Of a DNA stretch of 64,000 bases, positions 46,476-56,400 are shown piece after piece (position 1 is the stretch's first letter; every line of letters begins with the position of its first letter). The notes beneath the pieces were generated by a model that was not told the DNA's origin, did no database searches, and was given only the letters and a program-made list of their open reading frames with translations. Source of the DNA: Oceanobacillus rekensis (GTDB lineage Bacteria > Bacillota > Bacilli > Bacillales > Amphibacillaceae); assembly GCF_002153375.1 (NCBI RefSeq), contig NZ_MTBQ01000002.1, positions 188,223-252,222 of the forward strand. The letters are read 5' to 3'. The position numbers were made by a program, and so were the translations under genes.

Positions 46476-46729
46476 CGGTAATTACTAAAAAAAATAAAAC
46501 GAAGGGTGATAGAAGTACTTTCTACTAATCATGATTCAGATGAGGCAATTCTTTACTATTCATAAAGTAAACTCTGCATAATTAATAAAAGAGTGTATTT
46601 TAAAATACGGCATACACATAAACTACTGGATTTATGGATAGTTTATCCGTTGTTTTATAAGAAAATGCCACAAAGTATGTTTACTTTTTTCTATTTTAAC
46701 TTACTAAAGCTAGATCTAACTCCACTGAG

Positions 46730-46774
46730 GATGGAAAGCCTTTAAAATAATAAGTTGCTTTCCATCTCTTTTTT
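46730..46774 (+). terminator. Terminator after the IclR gene
   Basis: Stem GATGGAAAGC / GCTTTCCATC with a 17-base loop followed by TCTTTTTTAT on the plus strand, placed between the IclR gene and the oppositely oriented LysR fragment. Confidence 0.75.
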
Positions 46775-46782
46775 ATCTCGAT

Positions 46783-47478
46783 CTATAATCCTTTCACATC
46801 CAACGTCCGAATAAAACTAATAAATGCGTTCACAATATTCATCTTAAGCGTTTCCTCATGATAATACATCCATGTTTTGCGTGTAATCGGGTCCCCCACA
46901 TGATTGTATAAAGGCTTGGTGATAAGTTCTGGGTTAGGACGGACTACTAAGTCTGCTAAAATAGCATAGCCTAATCCATTGATAACCATTTCTTTACAAG
47001 TTTCCACTTGATTGACTTGAATATTTATATAGGGGCTTTGATTATAATTGTTGTACCACCAACGATCTACAATATCCTTCATTCGTTCATCCGTAAAATA
47101 ATCGATACGCGGTAAGGAAGGAAGAGTTTCCCATTCGAAATCCCATGGAGAAGCGACGCAAATATTCTCTTCATAGAGTAATTCTTTTTGCTCCTTCCAG
47201 GGATAGTCACCTTTAATAAAGCTAATATGTACATCATTATTCAAAATTAACCGATGCATTTCACTGCTCCATCCTGAGACAACTTGGAATTCTACGTTCG
47301 GATATTCCTGTTTAAATAAACGCAGCAATTTAGGCATTTTATTTAGAGCCAAAAAATTAGAAACTCCTACTCGAAGCGTTCCCGCGACTTGATTTCTCAT
47401 ATTATTTAATTTTTCTTCAATTTTCCTTTGTTCCTTTAGCATATTTTTAGCATGTTCTGCAAGTTTTTCTCCTTCTGG
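46783..47478 (-). pseudogene. LysR regulator lacking its DNA-binding domain (copy of 56401-57270)
   Basis: Nearly identical to the effector domain of the complete LysR gene at 56401-57270, from PEGEKLAEHAKNMLKEQR to the common C-terminus NAFISFIRTLDVKGL. At 47478 the match ends abruptly; the open frame runs on only six unrelated codons (MPKHSY) to 47496. The helix-turn-helix, about 57 residues, is missing and no ribosome site is seen. As a direct repeat 9.6 kb from its parent it flanks the valine module. Confidence 0.85.
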
Positions 47479-47496
47479 ATAGCTATGTTTTGGCAT

Positions 47497-48046
47497 TGTG
47501 TTTTTTGTTCGAATTATTTTGAACGGTGGGGGCGAATTAAAGGGACCGACTACTATTTCGCGGTTTTGTGCTCACTGTCATGTGAATAATCAGTTTCTTA
47601 AGGTTTAACAAAAATAGCTTTGAGCAATAACAGACTCCCTATGGGCGATTCCGTTTATATTTATTTTCATTTTTCATCTTCGTTTTGCCCTTTGTCATGG
47701 AATATAACCTCCCTTTTTTGGCAGATAGAAAAGCATAAAAACTTCCAATCTGCATAAGTGCAACTAAAGATTGTCACTTAAAAATGTGATGCCAACCATG
47801 TTTTCTAAAAGTTTGCTTCATTTTATTGAAAAAATGCATGATCAATTAATAAAGGTTAATAATTGAGGACGCAATATAGTCATGTTACAATGCATTATAT
47901 AGTAAAATAATTCAGAAAATACAGAGTAGTGATAAAGTTGAATGCACTAATTTACTTTTAAAATTAACGAGCGCTTGGTCAAAGATATTAGGAGAAAGTT
48001 TAAAAAGAGGCTGGAGTATCTTTCCTAAGAAAAAGGAGTGGGTAAC
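47497..48046. other. Gap of 550 bases before the sigma-54 activator gene
   Basis: Holds no gene. It includes the repeat at 47720-47808 and, towards its right end, the promoter region of the activator gene. The rest is unassigned. Confidence 0.5.
47720..47808. repeat. Dispersed repeat, copy 2 (about 90 bp)
   Basis: Counterpart of 5173-5260; see there. It starts GGCAG and ends TTTTCTAA with matching blocks at constant spacing. Confidence 0.45.
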
Positions 48047-49810
48047 ATGATGGAAAAAGTTCAGGTTGGAAATTGGATGAACAGACATGTTACGAGCATC
48101 AATCAATTGATGTCGATTGAAGATGCGTTACAGTTATTAGAAGAGCTGAATAAAACAGAACTACCTGTAACAGAAGATGGTTGTTTTATTGGTGTGTTTC
48201 GTTTACATGCATGTATCCAAAAAGTTAGGGATGGCTTGTCCTTTGAAAATCCAGTTCAATTCGTAATGGATAGAACCTGTACTAGTATCAATCAAAATGA
48301 CCAGATGAAGGATGTCGCTCATGTTCCTAGCTACATTATCCAGGGAGAAGAAAGATTACTAGTAGGTGAACTCACAGAAAAAGAACTACTCGCCTATCAC
48401 CAAGACCTTCATAGTGTATTGGAAAAAGCAGAGGAGCTTGTGAAATGGTATGAACTCGTTTTTGATACGGCATACGAGGGGCTAACAGTCGTTGATGAAA
48501 ATGGTGTGATTCAGCTGTTTAATCAGGCTTACAGTCGCTATGTTGGTGTTTCGCGAGAAAAGGCGATTGGGCATCATGCAGAAGAAATTATTGATAATAC
48601 GCGTTTACCAGTCGTATTAAAAACAGGCGTACCTGAGCGCAGCCAGGCCCATCGCTTACAAGGTCAGAATTTAGTCGTTCACCGAATTCCAATTTGGAAG
48701 GATAATGAGGTCATTGGTGCGGCGGGAATTCTTATTTATGAAGGCATGTCAGAGATTTATCAAGTTATTCAGCAAATGGAGAAACTTGAGGAAAAGCGGA
48801 GCCAGTCCGAATTTAAATTGCCTTCACCTGATTTTTATCCAGATAATCGGACGCAATTTGAAAATATACTTGGAAATAGTCCGATAATTTCTGAAACGAA
48901 AAAGATGGCAAGAAAAGCAGCACGTTCGAAGGCAACGATTTTGCTTACGGGTGAAAGTGGGGTAGGGAAGGAGCAATTTGCAAAAGCCATCCATTACGGG
49001 AGTGAGGCTGGGAAGGGAAACTTTGTCAGTGTGAATTGTGCAGCCATTCCCGATGGGTTACTCGAGTCAGAATTATTCGGCTATTCGAAAGGTGCTTATA
49101 CAGGTGCAGATATGAATGGCAAGCAAGGAAAATTCGAGCTAGCCCATGGCGGAACATTGTTTTTAGATGAAATTGGTGATATGCCGTTATCGATGCAAGC
49201 GAAAATATTACGTGTGTTACAAGAGAGAAAAGTGGAAAGGGTGGGTGGCAATCGACAAATACCTGTTGATTTTAGACTCATTACTGCGACGAATAAGGAT
49301 TTAAAACAGATGGTTGCAGCAGGGGAATTTCGCGAGGACTTATATTATCGCCTCTATGTCATTCCAATTAAGATTCCACCATTAAGAGAAAGAAAAGAAG
49401 ATATCCCAATTATTTTGTCCCACCGGATACAACAACTAGCGGAAATCTATGGCGGGAAGCTGAAAACAATCGATCAGCGTATTTTGCAAATGATGAATCA
49501 ATATGATTGGCCAGGGAATGTTCGAGAATTAATGAATGTACTGGAACGACTATTTGTATTATCCGACTCGGATCATATTACGATAGATAATTTACCGGAA
49601 ATATTACTTTCAGAGGTACACAACCGTCAGACAATTGTTGGGAGGATTCAGAGAAAAAATAATACGTTAAAAGATGAATTCAGGGACGAAAGACAATCGA
49701 TTGAGCTGACATTAAAACAGGCAAAGGGAAATAAAACAGAAGCGGCAAAATTATTGGGGATATCACGTGCAACACTCTATAATAAGCTTTCTCGCCTTGC
49801 GATTGATTAA
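48047..49810 (+). CDS. Sigma-54 dependent activator with CBS-like and PAS domains
   Basis: Enhancer-binding protein of 587 residues. The N-terminal 120 residues form two CBS-like units (SIEDALQLLEELNKTELPV), then a PAS domain at about 130-240 (FDTAYEGLTVVDENGVIQLFN), an AAA+ domain with GESGVGKEQFAK (Walker A), the sigma-54 contact loop GAYTGA, GGTLFLDEIGDMP (Walker B), and a Fis-type helix-turn-helix at the end (AAKLLGISRATLYNKL). Architecture resembles B. subtilis BkdR/AcoR-type activators. I chose ATG at 48047 with AAAAGGAG eight bases before it. It directly precedes operons carrying sigma-54 promoters and is probably their activator. Confidence 0.9.
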   Translation: MMEKVQVGNWMNRHVTSINQLMSIEDALQLLEELNKTELPVTEDGCFIGVFRLHACIQKVRDGLSFENPVQFVMDRTCTSINQNDQMKDVAHVPSYIIQGEERLLVGELTEKELLAYHQDLHSVLEKAEELVKWYELVFDTAYEGLTVVDENGVIQLFNQAYSRYVGVSREKAIGHHAEEIIDNTRLPVVLKTGVPERSQAHRLQGQNLVVHRIPIWKDNEVIGAAGILIYEGMSEIYQVIQQMEKLEEKRSQSEFKLPSPDFYPDNRTQFENILGNSPIISETKKMARKAARSKATILLTGESGVGKEQFAKAIHYGSEAGKGNFVSVNCAAIPDGLLESELFGYSKGAYTGADMNGKQGKFELAHGGTLFLDEIGDMPLSMQAKILRVLQERKVERVGGNRQIPVDFRLITATNKDLKQMVAAGEFREDLYYRLYVIPIKIPPLRERKEDIPIILSHRIQQLAEIYGGKLKTIDQRILQMMNQYDWPGNVRELMNVLERLFVLSDSDHITIDNLPEILLSEVHNRQTIVGRIQRKNNTLKDEFRDERQSIELTLKQAKGNKTEAAKLLGISRATLYNKLSRLAID

Positions 49811-49943
49811 TCGCTCACTCTCATTTTTGGATAACTTGGTAATCGCAAAGCCTTAAGGCAAATTAACTTAGAGGAAGTTCAGCTAAAATAGCGATGTCCT
49901 ATCGTAACACTGAACTAACCTGTACCCTATAGGTCTCACTTAT

Positions 49944-49970
49944 GCAGTAAGAAAGTAATTTCTTAACTGC
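49944..49970. other. Hairpin GCAGTAAGAAA/TTTCTTAACTGC
   Basis: Stem with one bulge and a four-base loop, about 130 bases after the activator gene. It may act as a terminator, although no T-run follows. It resembles the inner hairpin of the repeat at 5173. Confidence 0.4.
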
Positions 49971-49989
49971 CAAGGTCGTCCAACGAAAG

Positions 49990-50022
49990 TGTCAAACTGT
50001 CTAGACAATTAAACAGTGACAA
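49990..50022. promoter_or_regulatory. Candidate enhancer site of the sigma-54 activator
   Basis: Nested dyad: TGTCTAGACA at 49998-50007, flanked by ACTGT...ACAGT and TGTCA...TGACA. It lies 40-70 bases upstream of the -24 element and shares TGTCTA/TAGACA half-sites with 56241-56276. Confidence 0.55.
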
Positions 50023-50057
50023 CGTACTTAACTCCATGTTTTGCAAAGTGACCTTTG

Positions 50058-50075
50058 TTGGCATGAAAGTTGCAA
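50058..50075 (+). promoter_or_regulatory. Sigma-54 promoter of the acyl-CoA dehydrogenase-mmsB-mmsA operon
   Basis: TTGGCATGAAAGTTGCAA: GG at 50060-50061 and GC at 50072-50073 are exactly ten bases apart, matching TGGCAC-N5-TTGCA with one change. It lies 35 bases before the dehydrogenase start. Confidence 0.8.
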
Positions 50076-50109
50076 TAAGTAAGTGAAAGGTAAAGGAGGG
50101 CAAATAGTA

Positions 50110-51795
50110 ATGGGGAAACAAGCGTTACACGTCAATGATTCAATTTTTCCAAGAGAAAACATTTATTTAGCAAATTCCTTCAATCTTCAAGAAGAGGAAA
50201 AGCTGTTTTCGAAAACAATTGAAAAGTTTGTCAATGATCAAGTTTTGCCAAATAGAACAGCGCTCGACGACCATAATTATCCAGTTTCCAGTAAATTATT
50301 CAGAGAAGCTGGTGATTTGGGATTATTAGGTGTCGATGTTCCAGAAGACTATGGCGGCTTAGAACTAGGCAAGCGATTCTCTGGGTTGGTTGCTGAGAAA
50401 ATGGGTTATGGCGGTTCGTTTAGTGTCTCGTTCAACATTCATACAGGGGTAGGAACGTTGCCCTATGTTTATTTTGGAACAGAACAACAGAAAGTGCGTT
50501 ACTTACCAAAGCTTATTTCAGGAGAATGGGTTGGGGCATATGCTTTAACAGAACCAAATGCGGGTTCAGATGCGTTTGCGACAAAATCACAAGCGAATTG
50601 GGACGCTGATTCGAATGAATGGATCATCAATGGAGCGAAACAATGGATAACGAATGCGCATATTGCCGGTGTCTATGTTGTGTTTGCCAACACATCAGAA
50701 GGGATCACAGCCTTTATCGTTGAACGATCGCTGCGAGGTGTTTCTATTGGCCCAGAGGAGAAAAAGCTGGGTATTAAAGGTTCCTCAACTGCTACGCTTA
50801 TTCTAGAAGATGTGCGTGTCTCAAATGAGCAAGTCCTTGGGGAAATTGGCAAAGGGCATTATATTGCCATAACCATTTTAAACTTAGCGCGACTGAAATT
50901 ATCGTTTGCAAATATTGGTACTTCAAAGCAAGCATTATCCCTTGCCATCAACTATGGATTAGAGCGTAAGCAGTTTCAAAAAGAGATTATTCATTTTCCA
51001 ATGATTCAAGAAAAGCTTGCGAATATGGCCATCGCTATATTTGGAGCGGAAAGTGCAGCCTACTATACTGCAAGCTTATTGGACCAGATGAACGAAACAT
51101 CTGAGAAAGTGGATGACACAATCCAACAGCTTTCCAATTATGCGCTGGATTGTTCGGTTAATAAAGTGTACGCATCAGAAGCACTGGACGCGATTGTTGA
51201 TGAAGCACTCCAAATCCATGGTGGCTATGGGTATATGCAGGAATACGATGTCGAATATCTGTACAGAGATGCGCGTATTAATCGTATTTTTGAAGGAACA
51301 AATGAAATAAATCGCCTCACGATTACAAAATCATTTTTCAAAAAATTTAATAAGGATCAAATTACAGCAATAGATGAAATAACGAGTGGGACCGACAACA
51401 CCTTCCAGACAGCAGCAATGAAACTATTTAACACTATTTTGAAAGCGGTTTCTATAAGTGGTGACGTAAAGGATTTAGAACAGGAAAGCATGCGTATTAT
51501 TGCCGATGTTCTCAAAGAAATCTATGTGATAAAAGCAGCCAAGTTAACAGCAAAGCATGCTGAAGAAAATAATGAATTGAAGGAGTTATTGGCAGACATT
51601 CTTTCTGAGGAAGGTTATCGCCGCGTGGAGCAACACACGATTGAACTAATTGCATCGATTGTTTCGGATAAGGTACAAAAGCAAGATTTGCTTGAGGGGA
51701 TAAAGGCCTTGAACATACCACTGTATTCCAATTTATTTGCAAAAAAACGGAAGATAGCAGCAGAACTAACTAAACAGGGTGGCTATTCAATATAA
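50110..51795 (+). CDS. Acyl-CoA dehydrogenase with C-terminal extension (probable isobutyryl-CoA dehydrogenase role)
   Basis: FAD acyl-CoA dehydrogenase of 561 residues: a normal catalytic part (GAYALTEPNAGSDAFATKS, IHGGYGYMQEYDVEYLYRDA, catalytic Glu in IFEGTNEINRL) plus about 170 C-terminal helical residues as in the VLCAD/FadE-type enzymes. Its operon with mmsB and mmsA suggests it oxidises isobutyryl-CoA from valine, though extended enzymes often take longer chains. I chose ATG at 50110 after AAAGGAGGG; a GTG at 50083 precedes that site. Confidence 0.9.
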   Translation: MGKQALHVNDSIFPRENIYLANSFNLQEEEKLFSKTIEKFVNDQVLPNRTALDDHNYPVSSKLFREAGDLGLLGVDVPEDYGGLELGKRFSGLVAEKMGYGGSFSVSFNIHTGVGTLPYVYFGTEQQKVRYLPKLISGEWVGAYALTEPNAGSDAFATKSQANWDADSNEWIINGAKQWITNAHIAGVYVVFANTSEGITAFIVERSLRGVSIGPEEKKLGIKGSSTATLILEDVRVSNEQVLGEIGKGHYIAITILNLARLKLSFANIGTSKQALSLAINYGLERKQFQKEIIHFPMIQEKLANMAIAIFGAESAAYYTASLLDQMNETSEKVDDTIQQLSNYALDCSVNKVYASEALDAIVDEALQIHGGYGYMQEYDVEYLYRDARINRIFEGTNEINRLTITKSFFKKFNKDQITAIDEITSGTDNTFQTAAMKLFNTILKAVSISGDVKDLEQESMRIIADVLKEIYVIKAAKLTAKHAEENNELKELLADILSEEGYRRVEQHTIELIASIVSDKVQKQDLLEGIKALNIPLYSNLFAKKRKIAAELTKQGGYSI

Positions 51796-51811
51796 GAAAT
51801 GGAGGGATATG

Positions 51812-52711
51812 ATGGATAGAATCGGATTTATTGGTTTAGGAAATATGGGGCTTCCGATGGCAAAAGGCTTAATCAACAAAGGTTATCAAGTAACGGGTTT
51901 TGATTTAAATGAGGTAGCGATTCTCGGTTTCAAAGAGGCAGGTGGAGAAATTGCTGCGACCCTTGCTGAAGTGGTGGATAAAAGCGATGTTATTTTTACA
52001 AGTTTGCCATCATCAAAAGCGGTAGAATCGGTTTACTTAGGAAAAGGCGGGTTAATCGAAAATGGCAATTTAAATGTCGTATTTGTTGATACGAGTACAG
52101 TTGCACCCGAAATGAATATGAAAATAGCCACTGTTTGTGAAGAGCGGGAAATTCCCTTTCTTGCTGCCCCTGTTAGTGGTGGCGTGATTGGTGCCGAGAA
52201 TCAAACTTTGACGGTAATGGTTGGTGGTTCAACTGAAATCGTCCAAAGGGTAAATCCAATCTTGAATGTTCTAGGAGAGAATATTTTCCATGTGAATGAA
52301 CAGATTGATAGTGGCACAACGGTTAAATTAATTAATAATTTGCTCATCGGATTTTATACAGCAGGAATTAGTGAGGCCTTGCAATTAGCGAATAAAAAGA
52401 ACATAGACTTAGATGAATTATTTGCGATGTTGAATGTAAGCTATGGTCAAAGTCGAATTTATGAGCGGAATTATAAGAGTTTTATTGCTAAGGAAGATTA
52501 TAATCCAGGATTTGCTTTAAAGTTATTGCGCAAGGATCTTGAGTTTGCAATGGAGCTAGCGGAAAATCATCAGTTGGATTTACCGATTAGTCAAGCATTG
52601 CTAGGGCTATATAAAGACGTTGAGCTAGAAGGCTTTGGTGATCAAGACATGGCAGTACTCTATGAGAAAGTTAAACAACAATCAAATCATAATATGGGGG
52701 CGACGAAATGA
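51812..52711 (+). CDS. mmsB: 3-hydroxyisobutyrate dehydrogenase
   Basis: NAD-dependent oxidation of 3-hydroxyisobutyrate to methylmalonate semialdehyde in valine breakdown. Features are [15 protein letters not shown] (nucleotide loop and family signature), [21 protein letters not shown] (substrate site) and the catalytic Lys in [16 protein letters not shown] at 51812 has GGAGGG six bases away; the ATG three bases earlier is also possible. Its stop overlaps the start of mmsA. Confidence 0.93.
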   Translation: MDRIGFIGLGNMGLPMAKGLINKGYQVTGFDLNEVAILGFKEAGGEIAATLAEVVDKSDVIFTSLPSSKAVESVYLGKGGLIENGNLNVVFVDTSTVAPEMNMKIATVCEEREIPFLAAPVSGGVIGAENQTLTVMVGGSTEIVQRVNPILNVLGENIFHVNEQIDSGTTVKLINNLLIGFYTAGISEALQLANKKNIDLDELFAMLNVSYGQSRIYERNYKSFIAKEDYNPGFALKLLRKDLEFAMELAENHQLDLPISQALLGLYKDVELEGFGDQDMAVLYEKVKQQSNHNMGATK

Positions 52712-54168
52712 TTACATCAGAAGTAAAAGTTATGCAAAATTTTATTGGTGGCGAATGGGTAGCAGCATTAAGTGGAGAAACAGTGACGGTACCCAATCCA
52801 GCAACAGGAGAAACCATCGCAAAAGTGACGTTATCAGGGAAGGAAGACGTTGATCTTGCAGTCGCTGCTGCAAGGGAAGCCTATCCTGAATGGTCAGCTG
52901 TTCCTGTACCGAATCGTGCGCGTTTATTATACAAGTATCTTCAATTATTAGAAGAAAATAAAGAAGAATTAGCTACGATCATTACATTGGAAAATGGAAA
53001 ATCGCTAAACGATTCAAGGGGTGAAGTCCAACGTGGGATTGAAGTCGTGGAATTAGCTACTTCAACACCGAATTTAATGGTCGGGGATGCCTTACCAAGT
53101 ATGGCTAATGGTATAGACGGATCACTATGGCGTTATCCATTAGGTGTTGTTGCGGGGATTACTCCATTTAATTTCCCGATGATGGTTCCACTATGGATGT
53201 ACCCGCTTGCGATTGCTTGTGGGAACACGTTTGTACTAAAAACATCAGAACGGACCCCGGTATTAGCAGAACGACTTGTTAACCTATTCTATGAATCTGG
53301 TTTTCCAAAAGGGGTATTAAATCTTGTTCATGGTGCGAAGGACGTAGTGAACCGAATCCTTGAGCATCCAGAAATTGAAGCGATTTCCTTCGTTGGTTCG
53401 GAGCCTGTCGCAAAGCACGTATACCAAACAGGAACAGCCCACGGGAAACGAGTTCAAGCCCTAGCTGGTGCCAAAAATCATGCAGTCGTTATGCCAGATT
53501 GTCATTTGGATAAAACGGTTCAAGGCGTAATCGGTGCTGCATTTGGAAGTAGTGGCGAACGTTGTATGGCATGTTCCGTCGTTGCTGTTGTAGACGATAT
53601 TGCGGATGAGTTCCTTGATAAATTAGTTTCGGAAGCAAAGAAATTACGCGTTGGTAACGGTATGGATGAAAATACTTTCGTTGGCCCACTTATTCGTGAA
53701 TCCCATAAAGAGAAGGTCATCGGCTATATCGATACAGGCGTTGAAGAAGGTGCAGAACTGCTTGTCGATGGTAGGCATATCAAAGAAGAGACAGAAGATG
53801 GATATTATGTTGGAGCAACGATTTTTGACCATGTGACACCAGAGATGACCATCTGGCGAGATGAGATATTTGCCCCTGTGCTAAGCGTCGTTCGCGTGAA
53901 GGACTTAGATGAAGGCATTAAAGTGACGAATCAATCGAAGTTTGCCAATGGTGCGGTTATCTACACGTCCAGTGGTAAAGATGCACAGAAATTCCGCAAT
54001 GTAATCGATGCAGGGATGATCGGTGTCAATGTCAATGTCCCCGCACCAATGGCATTCTTTGCCTTTGCTGGAAACAAAGCATCTTTCTTTGGTGACTTAG
54101 GTACAAACGGAAAAGACGGTGTCCAGTTTTACACACGTAAAAAGATTGTAACAGAACGCTGGTTTTAA
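52708..54168 (+). CDS. mmsA: Methylmalonate-semialdehyde dehydrogenase (CoA-acylating)
   Basis: Converts methylmalonate semialdehyde to propionyl-CoA with NAD and CoA, the last valine-specific step. The 486-residue aldehyde dehydrogenase shows [31 protein letters not shown], the catalytic Cys in [15 protein letters not shown], and [13 protein letters not shown], all typical of the MmsA/IolA subfamily. The start ATG overlaps the mmsB stop, and the gene ends in a clear terminator. IolA-type inositol use is an alternative role but the neighbours favour valine. Confidence 0.94.
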   Translation: MITSEVKVMQNFIGGEWVAALSGETVTVPNPATGETIAKVTLSGKEDVDLAVAAAREAYPEWSAVPVPNRARLLYKYLQLLEENKEELATIITLENGKSLNDSRGEVQRGIEVVELATSTPNLMVGDALPSMANGIDGSLWRYPLGVVAGITPFNFPMMVPLWMYPLAIACGNTFVLKTSERTPVLAERLVNLFYESGFPKGVLNLVHGAKDVVNRILEHPEIEAISFVGSEPVAKHVYQTGTAHGKRVQALAGAKNHAVVMPDCHLDKTVQGVIGAAFGSSGERCMACSVVAVVDDIADEFLDKLVSEAKKLRVGNGMDENTFVGPLIRESHKEKVIGYIDTGVEEGAELLVDGRHIKEETEDGYYVGATIFDHVTPEMTIWRDEIFAPVLSVVRVKDLDEGIKVTNQSKFANGAVIYTSSGKDAQKFRNVIDAGMIGVNVNVPAPMAFFAFAGNKASFFGDLGTNGKDGVQFYTRKKIVTERWF

Positions 54169-54184
54169 GAAGGAATGACTAATG

Positions 54185-54220
54185 AAAAATCCGACTCTGA
54201 TGAGAGAGTCGGATTTTTTT
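54185..54220 (+). terminator. Rho-independent terminator after mmsA
   Basis: Stem AAAAATCCGACTCT / AGAGTCGGATTTTTTT with a six-base loop and a long T-run. It can serve both converging operons. Confidence 0.85.
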
Positions 54221-54295
54221 GGTTGGCTAATATTTTTAAAAGACTGTTGCTGCGGTCTCAATAAACAAGTTTTAACAAATCTTTTCATTTAAATT

Positions 54296-55339
54296 TTATT
54301 TAGTAAAAAAAGAATCGACGAATGCTTCCGATACGTCCGCTAGTTGTTTATATTGATAGTCTGGTTGCTGGTCTTTGTCAATAATAACGGAACGAACACC
54401 TTCATAAAAATCAGCTGACTTCATATAGTTCTTCGCAATAATCAAATCCGTTTCTAAACATGCTTCGAGCGTTTTAGTTCCTCCGTCCACGATTTGCTTT
54501 AACGCGACTTTTAGTGAAACAGGTGACTTGGATAATAAAATCTCTTTCGTTTTCACAGCAAACTCACTCGTATCAGGTTGCAAGGAATCAATAATTTCTT
54601 CTACTGTATCATAGGCGAAATGCTCGTCAATTTTTGCTTGCAGGGAGGCTAATTTCCCCTCGACATTGGTCGTATTTTGATAGGAAGCAATGATCTGTTC
54701 AAGCGTTGCTTCAACATTATTCTCATGATGCCAATTATTCGTATTGACGTGATCGATGAACGCTACTAATTGCTCACTGGAAATGATGGAATCAGCTACG
54801 TTAGCATAAAGAGTATCAACAGCTGACAGTGTACTTGCAGTCAGTGCGAGATAACGTCCAGTATGTCCTGGAGCTTGATTTAAATAGTAAGTCGCACCAA
54901 CATCTGGGAAAAAGCCGATATTCATTTCCGGCATCGCCCATTTTGTTCGCTCAGTCACAATCCGGTGAGTTGCCCCAACGGAAAGTCCCACACCTCCACC
55001 CATGACAATCCCATCTAGACAGGCGATAATTGGCTTAGGGAATTGGGCGATAAGTCGGTCGGTCTCGTACTCTTCAGAGAAAAACTGCATGGCGTTCCCC
55101 ATTGCCTCATCACTATCTCTTGCGCTATAAAGGGTTTTAATATCACCACCAGCACAAAATCCCTTTGTCCCTGCACCATTTAATACGAGCAAGTGAATTG
55201 CAGGATCATGTTCCAATAAAAGTAGCTTCTCTTTAATTTGGACAATCATATTATAGGTTAAGGAATTGATTGCCTTTGGTCGATTTAATGTAATCGTTGC
55301 AACACCATTGTCATTTGTAGAAAATAAAACTTCATCCAT
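54296..55339 (-). CDS. 3-hydroxyisobutyryl-CoA hydrolase
   Basis: Crotonase-fold hydrolase releasing 3-hydroxyisobutyrate from its CoA ester in valine breakdown. The 347-residue length and the blocks GFCAGGDIKTLYSARD, GIVMGGGVGLSVGATHRIV and MPEMNIGFFPDVGATYYL separate it from simple enoyl-CoA hydratases. I chose ATG at 55339, after GGGGGA, giving a 16-base gap to the upstream gene; a longer frame would overlap it. Confidence 0.9.
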   Translation of the reverse strand: MDEVLFSTNDNGVATITLNRPKAINSLTYNMIVQIKEKLLLLEHDPAIHLLVLNGAGTKGFCAGGDIKTLYSARDSDEAMGNAMQFFSEEYETDRLIAQFPKPIIACLDGIVMGGGVGLSVGATHRIVTERTKWAMPEMNIGFFPDVGATYYLNQAPGHTGRYLALTASTLSAVDTLYANVADSIISSEQLVAFIDHVNTNNWHHENNVEATLEQIIASYQNTTNVEGKLASLQAKIDEHFAYDTVEEIIDSLQPDTSEFAVKTKEILLSKSPVSLKVALKQIVDGGTKTLEACLETDLIIAKNYMKSADFYEGVRSVIIDKDQQPDYQYKQLADVSEAFVDSFFTK

Positions 55340-55355
55340 GTTGATCGTTCCCCCT

Positions 55356-56141
55356 TTATCGATGGTTAAACTGGGCCTGTCTTTTTTCAACAAAAGCTGA
55401 GACCCCTTCTTTTGCGTCTTCTGTTAAAAATAGTTCGGCAAATTTTTCACTTTCTCGCTGTAATCCACTGGTAAGCGATTCATTTGCTCCTTGAACGATA
55501 CATTCGATGACACGCTGCACACTTTCCATACTATTCCCTTCAACAAAGGATGTAGCAATCGAGAGGGCAGTCGTTCGCAAATCATCGGAAGGGACGGCTA
55601 ATTGAGCGATGCCCAGCTCGATGGCTTCTTTACTTTTAATCTGTTTTCCCGTCAATATTAAATTTAGTGCGGTTGCAGTGCCCGTAATTTTAGTCAGTCG
55701 TTGTGTACCGCCAAATGATGGAAGCAGTCCCAGTTTTAATTCTGGTAGACCAATGATGGCATCCTCCGACATAACTCGGAAATGGCTGCCGAGTGCTATT
55801 TCTAATCCGCCACCGAGCGCAGGCCCGTTAATTGCGGCAATGACTGGCTTCGTAAGTGCTTCGATTTCATTACAAAGCGCTTGCCCTGCTTGAGACATGG
55901 CGAACCCCTTATCATAATCCCCCATTGCAGGGACAAATTCCCTTATATCTGCTCCAGCCGCAAAAAATTTCCCCGATCCTGTTAGGATAACTGCATGGAT
56001 ATTTGTTTCTTCCTGTATATGTTTAAGCGCTACCCGTAATTCACTAATCATTGCCGCTGACAACGTATTTGCTGGTGGGGCATTTAATTCAATAATCGCA
56101 ATCTGATCATGTGTTAATAGATTTATAAATTGATAGTCCAT
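55356..56141 (-). CDS. Enoyl-CoA hydratase (probable methacrylyl-CoA hydratase role)
   Basis: Crotonase family, 261 residues, with FAAGADIREFV, catalytic Glu in GPALGGGLEIALGSHFR and LPELKLGLLPSFGGTQRL. Together with the hydrolase downstream it would convert methacrylyl-CoA to 3-hydroxyisobutyrate. The operon is transcribed from a consensus sigma-54 promoter and converges on mmsA. Confidence 0.92.
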   Translation of the reverse strand: MDYQFINLLTHDQIAIIELNAPPANTLSAAMISELRVALKHIQEETNIHAVILTGSGKFFAAGADIREFVPAMGDYDKGFAMSQAGQALCNEIEALTKPVIAAINGPALGGGLEIALGSHFRVMSEDAIIGLPELKLGLLPSFGGTQRLTKITGTATALNLILTGKQIKSKEAIELGIAQLAVPSDDLRTTALSIATSFVEGNSMESVQRVIECIVQGANESLTSGLQRESEKFAELFLTEDAKEGVSAFVEKRQAQFNHR

Positions 56142-56182
56142 TTTAAAAGCCTCCCGTTATTTAATAGTCTATATATAACTTA

Positions 56183-56200
56183 TTGCAAGAATTGTGCCAA
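56183..56200 (-). promoter_or_regulatory. Consensus sigma-54 promoter of the hydratase-hydrolase operon
   Basis: Minus strand TTGGCACAATTCTTGCAA: a perfect TGGCAC-N5-TTGCA, with GG and GC ten bases apart, 43 bases before the hydratase start. Confidence 0.88.
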
Positions 56201-56240
56201 GTAAGAGTGTTGTTTTATCAAAGAAAATCGGCTGGTACGG

Positions 56241-56276
56241 TGTCCATCTGTCTATACGATTAGACAATCCTAGACA
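56241..56276. promoter_or_regulatory. Candidate enhancer site, second operon
   Basis: TGTCTA (56249-56254) and TAGACA (56261-56266) form a dyad, with further TGTC and TAGACA half-sites at each edge. Distance from the -24 element is about 50-75 bases, like the site at 49990-50022. Confidence 0.55.
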
Positions 56277-56400
56277 TGGTTGAATAACAATTAATCTCTT
56301 TTCAGAAAATTTCTTCTTGAAGAAGGGCACCCCATAAAGGACTTTTTCCTTGCATATAACCCAAAATAATGAAACGTTAAGTCTTTTTGTATATCTCCAT

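Noticed and set aside
46783-47496. Functional LysR regulator of 237 residues
   Set aside because: It lacks the helix-turn-helix and a ribosome site; the first six codons are unrelated to the parent gene.
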